Positions 52,748 through 60,533 of a stretch of DNA of 64,000 bases are shown piece by piece. Every line of letters starts with the position of its first letter. Position 1 is the stretch's first letter. Source of the DNA: Chachezhania antarctica (lineage in GTDB: Bacteria > Pseudomonadota > Alphaproteobacteria > Rhodobacterales > Rhodobacteraceae); assembly GCF_003646465.1 (NCBI RefSeq), contig NZ_QZEX01000014.1, forward strand, positions 44,990-108,989, read 5' to 3'. The notes beneath the pieces are model-generated. The model was not told the origin of the DNA, did not search any database, and was given only the letters and a program-made list of their open reading frames with translations. A program made the position numbers and the translations under genes.

Positions 52748-53262
52748 GACAGGTGCCCTTCGCTGACATGCGTGGCCGTCAGCGCCTGATCGAACGAGAT
52801 CAGCGCAAGCGCCAGGCATTCGACGGTGATCGCGGAATAGAACCACCATAGCGGCAGCACCAGGTCCTGGGTCACGTCACCACGGTTCAGAAGGATCTGC
52901 GCCTCGTGTCCGAACGACCACGCCAGAACCAGCGCCAGAACCATGGCCAGCGCGTACCACAGGCGGACGGCCAGCTTCTGAACGATCGCCGGCATCCGGT
53001 TCACGAACAGATCGACCGAGATCATGCCGTCGCGCATCGACGCGGCCAGTGCCGCCATCACGAGGATCAGCAGGGCATAGGACGCCTGCTCGACCGCGCC
53101 GGGGATCATCAGGTTCACGGCCCGGCCGGTGGCATCGAACAGGATGCGCGTGACAACGTTGAACGCGATTACGGCCATCATGTAGACGGCCGCGGCCCCG
53201 GCTATCGCCAGACTGGCGCGTTCCGCCCAGACCGACAGGCGCGAAATCGTCGAAAGGATCAT
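52744..53262 (-). CDS. dctQ: TRAP transporter small permease
   Basis: A 172-residue DctQ-type protein with four hydrophobic segments (about 17-38, 56-75, 95-117 and 138-155). AFNVVTRILFDATGRAV near 33-49 is the usual R(x)LF motif of this family. It forms the membrane complex with DctM, whose gene overlaps it. Confidence 0.9.
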   Translation of the reverse strand: MILSTISRLSVWAERASLAIAGAAAVYMMAVIAFNVVTRILFDATGRAVNLMIPGAVEQASYALLILVMAALAASMRDGMISVDLFVNRMPAIVQKLAVRLWYALAMVLALVLAWSFGHEAQILLNRGDVTQDLVLPLWWFYSAITVECLALALISFDQALTATHVSEGHLS

Positions 53263-53325
53263 GTTCCTGGCTCACTTGGGGGCCATTGCGACCGCCCTGC
53301 TTGCTTGTATCTTCATCAACGAACC

Positions 53326-53350
53326 GGCCCCGGGCAGCATGCCCGGAGCC
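53326..53350. terminator. hairpin between dctP and dctQ
   Basis: CCGGGC-AGCAT-GCCCGG forms a stem of six bases with a five-base loop and is extended by GGC and GCC across one mismatch. It lies just after the dctP stop on the minus strand. It probably protects the dctP message and lowers expression of the downstream genes. Confidence 0.5.
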
Positions 53351-53376
53351 GGATATCCTGTCATGTGGGCCCCGGT

Positions 53377-54384
53377 TCAGCCCAGTTCGGCCTCGCACTC
53401 GCTGACATAACCCTTGACCGCCTCGTAGGTCGCGGTCCCCGGCAGGCCCTTGTCGTCCAGTTCCTTGATGTAGGCCTGGGTCGTTTCGGCCGTCGCCGCT
53501 TCCCAGCGGGCGCGCTCCTCGGGATCGAGCATGATCACCGTTTCGGGGTCGAGCCCGGCCAGCACCTTGGCGCCCGCCTCGTCATAGCCACGCCCGGCCG
53601 TCACGGCCCAGTCCATGCCCGAATTCGCGTCGATCGCAGCCTTCGCCTCGGGCGTCAGGCTTTCGTAGACGTCCTTGTTCATCGTCGCGACGAAGGCCAA
53701 CGCATAGAAACCGAACTCGGTATGATAGTCGGTCAGTTCTTCCAGGCGGAAGCTTTCGACGCTTTCCCACGGCAGCATGTAGCCGTCGATGGTGCCGCGC
53801 TGCAGCGATTCATAGGTCTGCGGTGCCGGCAGGCCGATAGGTTCGGCCCCCAGACGGTCAAGCATGTCGCCAACCACGGCGGTCGGGCGGCGGATCTTCA
53901 GCCCTTCCAGATCGGCCAGCGTCTTCACCGGCGTGCCGGCGGTGTGCAGGTGCCCCGGATCGTGGGTGTGCACGAACAGGACATGGGTCTGGTCGTATTC
54001 CTCGTCCAGCGCCCCGGAATCGTAGAGTTTCTGGAAGGCGCAGGATCCGACGGCCCCGGTATCGAACAGGCCCGGCAGCTCCATGATCTGGCTCAGCGGG
54101 AAGCGGCCGGCTGTATAGCCCTGCACGGTCCACGCGATGTCGGTGATGCGGTTGATCGCATTGTCATAGCCAGCAGGCGCCTTGCCCAGGGTCTGGGCCG
54201 GGAACACCGTCACGGTCACTTCCCCGTCCGAGGCGTCTTTCACGGCCTCGGCCCAGTCCTGGAAAATCTGCTCGTGCTGCCACGAATTGGGCGACATGAA
54301 ATGGGCATAGCGAAGGTTCTGGGCCTGGGCTGCGGCGGGGACAAACGCGGCCGCGGCCAGGGTCATGGCGAGGGTACGAAACAT
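53377..54384 (-). CDS. dctP: TRAP transporter periplasmic binding protein
   Basis: A 335-residue DctP-type receptor. The signal peptide MFRTLAMTLAAAAFVPAAAQA ends in an AxA site. The YAHFMSPNSWQHEQIFQDWA segment and the conserved Arg in KTLADLEGLKIRRPTAVVGDM match the carboxylate-binding arginine of the family. It is the first gene of the seven-gene operon and fixes which acid is imported. The promoter lies in the 201-base gap shared with the divergent IclR gene. Confidence 0.92.
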   Translation of the reverse strand: MFRTLAMTLAAAAFVPAAAQAQNLRYAHFMSPNSWQHEQIFQDWAEAVKDASDGEVTVTVFPAQTLGKAPAGYDNAINRITDIAWTVQGYTAGRFPLSQIMELPGLFDTGAVGSCAFQKLYDSGALDEEYDQTHVLFVHTHDPGHLHTAGTPVKTLADLEGLKIRRPTAVVGDMLDRLGAEPIGLPAPQTYESLQRGTIDGYMLPWESVESFRLEELTDYHTEFGFYALAFVATMNKDVYESLTPEAKAAIDANSGMDWAVTAGRGYDEAGAKVLAGLDPETVIMLDPEERARWEAATAETTQAYIKELDDKGLPGTATYEAVKGYVSECEAELG

Positions 54385-54449
54385 CAGGGTCCTTTCTGGC
54401 TGTCCGGAAATGCGCTTGCAAAACTTGTGCGTTTATCGAACATATGTGC

Positions 54450-54455
54450 TATAAT
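54450..54455 (+). promoter_or_regulatory. candidate -10 box toward the IclR gene
   Basis: TATAAT matches the consensus -10 exactly. A TTGTGC element lies 19 bases before it, a long spacing. Three TGTGC motifs occur in the 54385-54585 gap (near 54425, 54446 and 54545) and an ACATATGT palindrome at 54440-54447; these could be IclR half-sites. The gap has no gene. Confidence 0.4.
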
Positions 54456-54585
54456 TTGAAAGTTCCGGCTGCGCCGCGGAAAGTCAAGGCAGCGCGCGCG
54501 CTTCGCCGTACAAATCCGTGGCTGGGCCAAAGATGCCCGACATTTGTGCATTCACGGCACCACGCGTCGGCAAGACAGGATATCG

Positions 54586-55350
54586 ATGACCGCGAACCGG
54601 GATATCTCTCTGACCTTCATGAAGGGCATGACCGTCCTGCATGCCTTCGACGCGGCCGCCACCGGGTTGACCCTGGCCGACCTGTCACGGCAGACCGGAT
54701 ATGACAGGGCGACGGTCCGCCGGCTTGTCCTGACACTGGTCGACCTCGGCTATGTTGAGAAGACGGGCAACCGCTTCCTCTTGACGCCGCGGGTCCTTGT
54801 GCTTGCCGGCAGTTTCCTGCGGGGGCACAGCTTCGGCAAGATGGTGCAGCCTCTGCTGAACATCTGCGCCGGAGAGATCGGCTTCGCCGTGGCGCTGGCC
54901 ATGTCCGATGGGGATCACGCCGTCTACGTCGCGCAGTCGACGCTTCAAAGCTCCCGGTTCACCTTCGGGTTCACGGTGGGCAGCCGGGTGCCGCTGCTTC
55001 CCACCGCGATCGGACGGATGTTGCTGGCCTGGGGTGATCCTGCCTGGGCAGAGCACGCGCTTGGGACGGCCCCGCTGGACCGCTACACCGACGCGACCCT
55101 GTCGGACCGGGACGCCGTCGCCCGCGCCGTGCAACAGGCGATGGCCGACGGGTACTGTATCACCCGCGACGAATTCGAAGCAGGGGTGACGGCGCTTGCC
55201 GTGCCGGTCGGTGGCCCGGGCCGCGCCCGCGCGGTGCTTGGCTTATCGGAACCGCATGCCAGCCTGCCCGACAGCGCACTTTCGGCAACACTGGCGACAC
55301 TCAGGCAATGCGCGGCCGAACTGCGCCCGGGTTTCGACATCTCACAATGA
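54586..55350 (+). CDS. IclR-type regulator, divergent from the TRAP-Rieske-GS-hyuAB operon
   Basis: A 254-residue IclR-family protein. The winged helix LTLADLSRQTGYDRATVRRL covers about 28-47. The effector domain includes SRVPLLPTAIGRMLLAW and the ALAVPVGGPGRARAVLGLS segment. AGGA six bases before ATG 54586 supports the start. IclR proteins usually bind aromatic or small carboxylic intermediates and control the adjacent operon, which fits the Rieske/GS pathway here. Confidence 0.92.
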   Translation: MTANRDISLTFMKGMTVLHAFDAAATGLTLADLSRQTGYDRATVRRLVLTLVDLGYVEKTGNRFLLTPRVLVLAGSFLRGHSFGKMVQPLLNICAGEIGFAVALAMSDGDHAVYVAQSTLQSSRFTFGFTVGSRVPLLPTAIGRMLLAWGDPAWAEHALGTAPLDRYTDATLSDRDAVARAVQQAMADGYCITRDEFEAGVTALAVPVGGPGRARAVLGLSEPHASLPDSALSATLATLRQCAAELRPGFDISQ

Positions 55351-55411
55351 ATGGTGACCGCCAAACCTGATTCTCGCATCACGTCCGGATCGGGGGCCAG
55401 CAACGGCGCTT

Positions 55412-56161
55412 TCACGTTCCAAGAACCATGAAAACGCCGCTTTCTGCATTGCCCTTCGATGTCCAATAATTTGCATCCTTGTTCCGCGTAATATGCCGCG
55501 ACAGGTACAGGATCGGGATGTCGAGAAGCCCACTCTGCGTAAGGTAAAGCACATTGAGGATCCGCCCAATCCGGCCATTGCCGTCGGCGAACGGATGGAT
55601 GCTCTCAAACTGATGGTGGATCAGTGCCATCTTGATGAGCGGGTCCAGTTCCGACCGACCGTCATCGTTCACGAACCTCTCGAGCGCCGTCATGTGGTCT
55701 ACGATCTCGCGTGCGCCCTGGGGCGGGACAAAGACGGTTTCGTCGGTCTGCTCGTTTCTCAGTGCCGTGCCCGGCACCGCGCGGAACCCGTCGCTGCGGT
55801 TTTTCAGCAGACGGTAGATGTCGATCAGGGTCGAGTTCAGGACCAACCCGCCCGTCTGCTGTAAGCGGCCGAAGCCCAGCCGGACCGCATCGCGGTAGAG
55901 CGCCACCTCCTTCGCGGCAGGCGAACCGGGGTCGTCAGGAAAAAGATCGGCCTGGAACGGTTCGTCCTGTGTGGTGACGATGTTTTCCACCTCGGACGAC
56001 GCCTTGGCCTTCTGCAGGGCCAGCGTGTCTATCAGGATGCCCGGGTTCGGGATCGTGCACGCCTGCCCTTTAAGATCTGCCAGCGCTCGTGTCGCACGGT
56101 TCAGTGCCTTCAGGACAGGGATTGTCTCAAGCTCCGCCGGCGGCGGCAGTTGCGGGATCAG
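55412..56161 (-). pseudogene. fic-domain AMPylator gene, truncated at both ends
   Basis: The frame begins at 56161 right after a TAA stop, with LIPQLPPPAELETIPVLKAL, which is the N-terminal region of Fic proteins normally preceded by about 15-20 residues including the start Met. The inhibitory motif region KASSEVENIVTTQDEPF and the active motif HPFADGNGRIGRILNV are intact. At the 3' end, homology stops at NKDANYW and the last 15 codons (TSKGNAESGVFMVLGT) are unrelated to Fic and resemble mobile-element-like sequence. GTG 55990 could start a shorter product with the catalytic motif but without the N-terminal part. Probably inactive. Confidence 0.75.
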
Positions 56162-56194
56162 TTAGGTCGACTTCTACATACGGCCTTCGTTACT

Positions 56195-56335
56195 TTAATG
56201 TTTCGTCGTTCTTGTAAGGATTTGGCAGGACGCTTCGGGAATGCAGGCATTGATGGTGTCGGCATCCGGCTGGTCGAGGAAGACTAGGAAATGCTCCCCA
56301 GCCCTCGTGAAGCGCAGGTCTTCGGCAACATTCAC
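56195..56335 (-). other. short open frame, possible remnant of an unknown gene
   Basis: From a GTG the minus strand reads VNVAEDLRFTRAGEHFLVFL and continues DQPDADTINACIPEA to a stop after 46 codons. Upstream in the same frame similar coding-like sequence is broken by a TGA. I do not recognise the family. The remaining part of the 56162-56594 interval shows nothing. Confidence 0.25.
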
Positions 56336-56594
56336 TAGCACGGCGTAACTTCTGTCGTAGGCCCGTCAGATCGCGTCTTCCCGGTTTCCGTCAACCAGAT
56401 CACCGGTTGTCCCTACGCCGGGATCAGGACATCATTCCATCTCACTTTTTCAGACCCCAATGGTTAGAAATTAGCGCTATTGCTTCTCGCGGCATAATCC
56501 CAGCCTTGCCAACTTGTTGGCCGTAGAGAACGCAACCGGATAGTTGGTGCAAAAAGTGAAGCAAGACACTGAAAAAAATAGGTTTTTCCGGATC

Positions 56595-56608
56595 TTGCCA
56601 ATTGGCAA
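56595..56608. repeat. palindrome after parB, copy 1 of a candidate parS pair
   Basis: TTGCCAATTGGCAA is a perfect 14-base palindrome, three bases beyond the parB stop. A near copy lies after rep at 60466. The two share TTTCCGG upstream and a final T as well. This is a candidate ParB-binding centromere. On the minus strand a T-run follows, so a terminator role is an alternative. Confidence 0.5.
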
Positions 56609-56611
56609 TAT

Positions 56612-57574
56612 CTATTTGTTGTCAGCTCGGGCCTTAAGGAAAGCTTCAACGGCATGCCGCAATTCCTCATCGGGTAGATCCCGCGGGAACTCCAGCGACA
56701 GGCGCGCTCCCTTGCGCCGCAACTGTACCTGCTGCCCGTACACGGCGTCTGCGGCACGGCGCTCCTTGGGCGGTTTCGCGGCAGATTTCAGGCGTGCGAT
56801 CACTTTTGGGGCCTGCACCCCCTGCCCTGCCGACTGCTCCGCTGCTAGCCTGTCGGCTTCGGCCAGGATCGCCTCGCGCCCGGGCGCATCAGCAAGGAGA
56901 GGCTTCAGCTGCCGCGCATGAAGCTCTTTCACGTCACGAACCGACGGAAACGCCGATACGATGCGCGGGTCCAGCCGCGCCAGTTGGAGGTAGCGTGACA
57001 GCCACCCTTGCGACACCTGCAGCCGCTCGGCCATCAGGCTTTGCTTGCCGCCATAGTATTCAGCCACTGCGCGGGCATAATCGCGTGCGCGCTCCAGATC
57101 CGAGATATCCTCGCGGTCGCGGTTCTCGATGTCGGCAAGTCGAAACGCCTCCTCGTCCGTCAGCTCGCGCTCTTCGATCAGGTACTGGAACTTCGGATAG
57201 TTGTTCGCACGCAGCCAAGAGATCGCGAAGTGCCGCCGTGCGCCGCAGATCACCTCGTAGTCGGCCACCTGACCCGCCGGAAGCCGCCTGACAATGGCCG
57301 GGAATTCCTGTTGTCCCTGGCTCAGGATCCCGTCAATCAGTTCCTTGCAGTTCTCATAGCTGAGCGCCTCGTAGGCGCGGTTGTGCCCCGCCCACATCAC
57401 GCAGCTTGCCGGATCAACCAGCCGCAGCACCTTTTCCTGCCGCTGACCCGATGCCTGCTCGGCCATCGTGGTCGACCGTTTCAGGAAGCGCGCGCCGGAC
57501 CGGTCACGCGCCGGGGCGGCAGCACCGATCCCCTTCAGAACATCGTCGAAAACTGCATCGTGCCGTTTGCTCAA
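56612..57574 (-). CDS. parB: ParB partition protein
   Basis: A 320-residue plasmid-type ParB. EVICGARRHFAISWL (about 120-135) is the ParB nuclease-like box II, FRLADIENRDREDISDLERA follows, and a helix-turn-helix is seen in SLMAERLQVSQGWLSRYLQL (about 200-220). The TTG at 57574 is the start: it overlaps the parA stop as TTGA, and MSKRHDAVFDDVLKG is the usual N-terminus in Rhodobacterales plasmid ParB proteins. It should bind a centromere site near the module and cooperate with ParA. Confidence 0.92.
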   Translation of the reverse strand: MSKRHDAVFDDVLKGIGAAAPARDRSGARFLKRSTTMAEQASGQRQEKVLRLVDPASCVMWAGHNRAYEALSYENCKELIDGILSQGQQEFPAIVRRLPAGQVADYEVICGARRHFAISWLRANNYPKFQYLIEERELTDEEAFRLADIENRDREDISDLERARDYARAVAEYYGGKQSLMAERLQVSQGWLSRYLQLARLDPRIVSAFPSVRDVKELHARQLKPLLADAPGREAILAEADRLAAEQSAGQGVQAPKVIARLKSAAKPPKERRAADAVYGQQVQLRRKGARLSLEFPRDLPDEELRHAVEAFLKARADNK

Positions 57575-58773
57575 AGGATGCCCTCCTTGCGCAGATCCGC
57601 GTGATGGCTGGGCCATGTCTTGCGGATCAGGGTTTCGATTTCGCGGCCAACCGCGTCCAAGTAGACTCGGCAGCGCTTGTGGGTTTCGGTGCGCGTCGCA
57701 GGGCCCGTGATTTCATACACGCTCATCAGGTTGGCGCTGGCATTGTCGATCTCGGCGCTGTCCTTCAGTACCGATTGCAGGATGTCCTGCGGGAACACTG
57801 CCTCCATCACCCGCTTGATGGCAACGTGCGCGCTTTTCTGATCGTTCATCTTTGTCGCCAGGATTTTGACGAAATGATACCCGCGCGCGCCTCCGTGTTC
57901 GGCCAACTCGTTCAGGGTGGCTCCCATCATCTTCAGGAAGTGCGCGGTCGATCCGAAGTCGATATTGTTCGGCGGCGCGGGGATCAACAGCGCGTTCGCG
58001 GCCCGCAGAACGGACAGTGAAATCATCCCCAGTGCCGGTGGCGGATCCAGCAAGATCACATCGAACTGGTCGGCAATGGTGGCGATGCCCGTCCGCAGGC
58101 GGTCCAGAACAAAGCCTTCTTCATTCATCATCCGCGCGGCGAATTCGTATTCCGCATCGTACAGGCCCAGGTTTGCTGGGATCAGCGCGATATTGGGCCA
58201 GTAGGTCGCCCGCAACGCATAGTGCAATGAAGACGGCCCACCATGACGGAAGAACGGGTACAGCGTGTCCTCGTCCTCGTCGACGTCCACGTCAGGGTTC
58301 AACCCGAAGATTGAGGTCGTGGAGCCCTGGCTGTCACAATCCACCACGCAAACGCGATAGCCCCGCAGCGCCAAGAACTGTGCCAGGTGGACGACAAGTG
58401 TCGACTTGCCCACGCCGCCTTTGAAGTTCTGTACCGCCAGCACCGTTGCCGGATCGTCAAGGCCGCGCCGGGGCAATGTGCCGAACACCTCGCGCATCCG
58501 GTTCACGTCTTCCAGGCTATAGCCTGTGCGCCGCCCGGTTGCCGGGTCCTTTTGGGGTTCGGGCAAACGCCCGTCGCCTTCAGCATCGCGGATCGCCTTT
58601 TCGGTGCGACCTACCATTTCGCCCGCCGTGCGGACGTTGAAGCGCAGGTTTAACGTTTTCTGCGCACCCGGCGCATAGACCCTCTCCCGAAGGCGTTCGA
58701 TCACCGTATCGGCGCGGGTTGCAAGGCTGTCGATCTCGTCAAGCGTTACGGGATAGTCTTCTGGCTCGATCAT
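57571..58773 (-). CDS. parA: ParA partition ATPase
   Basis: A 400-residue type Ia ParA. An N-terminal MerR-like winged helix (about 45-95, GEMVGRTEKAIRDAEGDGRL) precedes the deviant Walker A KGGVGKST at 118-125. The Walker A' region CVVDCDSQGSTT and FDVILLDPPPALGM complete the ATPase core. The N-terminal domain usually allows autorepression at the par promoter, which would lie in the 58774-59398 origin region. Divergent from rep. Confidence 0.94.
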   Translation of the reverse strand: MIEPEDYPVTLDEIDSLATRADTVIERLRERVYAPGAQKTLNLRFNVRTAGEMVGRTEKAIRDAEGDGRLPEPQKDPATGRRTGYSLEDVNRMREVFGTLPRRGLDDPATVLAVQNFKGGVGKSTLVVHLAQFLALRGYRVCVVDCDSQGSTTSIFGLNPDVDVDEDEDTLYPFFRHGGPSSLHYALRATYWPNIALIPANLGLYDAEYEFAARMMNEEGFVLDRLRTGIATIADQFDVILLDPPPALGMISLSVLRAANALLIPAPPNNIDFGSTAHFLKMMGATLNELAEHGGARGYHFVKILATKMNDQKSAHVAIKRVMEAVFPQDILQSVLKDSAEIDNASANLMSVYEITGPATRTETHKRCRVYLDAVGREIETLIRKTWPSHHADLRKEGIL

Positions 58774-59108
58774 TTTCGCCCCATGATTTTTCCGAGAGGG
58801 TACTCGCGGTAGGGAAACCGCTCAAGTACGAATAATGAGTCCCACGGCACGAAAAAGCGAACCTTCATGGCAGGGCTCTGATTGACGGGAATATTGCTGT
58901 GTTGGCTGTAATGTTCGGAAGATCAGATACTCCGCATCCTTTCTTTCACCCAGAATGTAGCACATTACCTGATCGGGCGGGAAAACGGGTGCTCCACGGA
59001 CCAAAACCAAAACTCATCAAATCGAAAAACCTTCTTGTTCAGGATTCATGGATTCAAATGTTCAGGCCTGCCAACAGTCAATTTTTTAGAGCGCTTCTCC
59101 AATTTCGG

Positions 59109-59215
59109 CCTACTTCTTGGGACGGTTTGGCTTACGGATCGGGACGGCTGGCGCTACCTATTGGGGGGGCTGGCCATACGTACCGGGAAGCTCAAATCTT
59201 ACATTTTGGGCTGCT
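59109..59215 (+). repeat. iterons, five imperfect direct repeats with a 22-bp period
   Basis: Each unit has TAC followed eight bases later (start to start) by GGG. TAC begins at 59111, 59133, 59155, 59177 and 59200, so the spacing is 22, 22, 22 and 23 bases. A typical unit is CTTACGGATCGGGACGGCTG. A sixth copy, CTTACGTATCGGGTGCGG, occurs at 59301. A period of two helical turns places all copies on the same DNA face, as expected for Rep_3-type initiator binding. Confidence 0.78.
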
Positions 59216-59358
59216 CTGAAAGGGCGAATCGTACGACTCGAAAAAGCCTTAAAAAGCAGGGTTCTCTGATTCGACGACCTCGGTGTCCTGTGATTGAAAG
59301 CTTACGTATCGGGTGCGGGGCCTTCTGGTGCCGCGCTTGTCAGCTTACATCGGAACCG

Positions 59359-59370
59359 TTACAAATGTAA
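59359..59370. promoter_or_regulatory. inverted repeat near the rep start, candidate Rep autorepression site
   Basis: TTACA and TGTAA with a two-base spacer lie 28 bases before the rep ATG. The arms echo the TTAC core of the iterons. Rep proteins of this class often repress their own gene by binding such inverted half-iterons as dimers. Confidence 0.5.
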
Positions 59371-59398
59371 GAAAACTAAGGTATGAGTCCGAGCAGCC

Positions 59399-60427
59399 AT
59401 GGCCAAGTCATCCAAAGGATACCGGACTGTCGACGCCCGGCCAAGCCGTGAGTCGTTGATAAAGCCGGGAGAGCTGGTGGACCTCATCGAGGTCACGCCG
59501 CTGACCCTGACCGACCGGCGGATCTACAACCAATTGCTGGAGAACGCGTGGGAGGCCATCGACAAGCCGGTCGTCCACGTTATCGCCAAGGCGGATCTGC
59601 GCGGATCGCATAATTCCAACGACCGGATCGGGGAAAGCGTCGAACGGCTGATGGCTGCGATCGTGAAGGTCGAGGCAGTGTGGGACGGCAAGCCCGCCGT
59701 CGAACGGGTGCAGCTTCTCGGAGGCAACATGGAGATGGCCCGAGCCGACGGCTTGTTCGAATACGAAATTCCGGCGCGGCTCCGCAAGATCATCTCGAAC
59801 TCGACCGTCTTCGCGCGACTGCAGCGGGAAGTCATGTTCGCGCTCAGTTCGAAATACGCACTGACGCTCTACGAAATGGTTCAGAAGCGCGGGAATCTCC
59901 GATGGAAGTCATCGGAGAAATTCACGTTGGACGCGCTGCGCGGTGTGCTGGGGGTGCCCAAAGGCAAGCTGACGTCGTGGTCGAACCTGCGAATGCGGGC
60001 GATCGATCCCGCGGTGGCAGAGGTGTCGGCATTGTCGGATTACATGGTCGAGATCCAGCCGATCAAGACCGGCCGGTCGGTAACCCATGTGGAACTGCGC
60101 TGGTGGCGCAAGGACGGTGAAGAGACGGGCAGGGTGGAACGAGCCATGCAGTTTGCCTCGCCCGGTCGGCGTGCGCGTGCGGAGGGGCGCACCGAGAACG
60201 TTGCCGAAGAGGCTCCTGCGCGGCCCCGGCCCGCCTGGCTCGACAGGCAGGGGGCTGCCCTGAAGACCCAGACCTATGAAACCGCGCGGCTTCGACACCC
60301 TGGCTACGACATTTACTTCGTCGAAAGCGAGTGGCGCAGCTGGGCGGCGGGAAAGGAGCCCGCTGCCGATCCCGACAGGGCCTTTCTTGCCTTTTTCCGG
60401 AGATATGCCGAGGCGAACCCGCTTTAG
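59399..60427 (+). CDS. Rep_3-type plasmid replication initiator
   Basis: A 342-residue initiator. Tandem winged-helix domains can be inferred: WH1 around 40-170 (RRIYNQLLENAWEAI and FALSSKYALTLYEMVQKRG) and WH2 around 170-250 (FTLDALRGVLGVPKGKLTSW, SNLRMRAIDPAVAEV, then VTHVELRWWRK). This is the Rep_3/RepB type seen on Rhodobacterales extrachromosomal elements that carry parAB. It should bind the iterons upstream and load the replisome. The C-terminal 90 residues are basic and proline-rich. Confidence 0.88.
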   Translation: MAKSSKGYRTVDARPSRESLIKPGELVDLIEVTPLTLTDRRIYNQLLENAWEAIDKPVVHVIAKADLRGSHNSNDRIGESVERLMAAIVKVEAVWDGKPAVERVQLLGGNMEMARADGLFEYEIPARLRKIISNSTVFARLQREVMFALSSKYALTLYEMVQKRGNLRWKSSEKFTLDALRGVLGVPKGKLTSWSNLRMRAIDPAVAEVSALSDYMVEIQPIKTGRSVTHVELRWWRKDGEETGRVERAMQFASPGRRARAEGRTENVAEEAPARPRPAWLDRQGAALKTQTYETARLRHPGYDIYFVESEWRSWAAGKEPAADPDRAFLAFFRRYAEANPL

Positions 60428-60465
60428 GTAGGCAAGGATCTGGGATTAAAGGGATTTCCGGGTTC

Positions 60466-60479
60466 TTGCCAGTTGGCAA
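60466..60479. repeat. palindrome after rep, copy 2 of a candidate parS pair
   Basis: TTGCCAGTTGGCAA matches the parB-side palindrome except at one central base. Both are preceded by TTTCCGG and followed by T. With copy 1 it brackets the whole parB-parA-rep module. Confidence 0.5.
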
Positions 60480-60533
60480 TGCTTCAGGATGTGGGGCAGG
60501 GGCCGACCAGTACGAGACGCGGGGGGCCTGCTA

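Larger units (their letters stand above)
58774..59398. other. parA-rep intergenic region, candidate replication origin
   Basis: This 625-base interval between divergent parA and rep has no credible gene. It contains an A/T-rich stretch near 59005-59060, the five-copy 22-bp iteron array at 59109-59215, a further copy near 59301, and a TTACA-AA-TGTAA inverted repeat close to the rep start. No DnaA box with full consensus was seen by eye. Confidence 0.7.
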
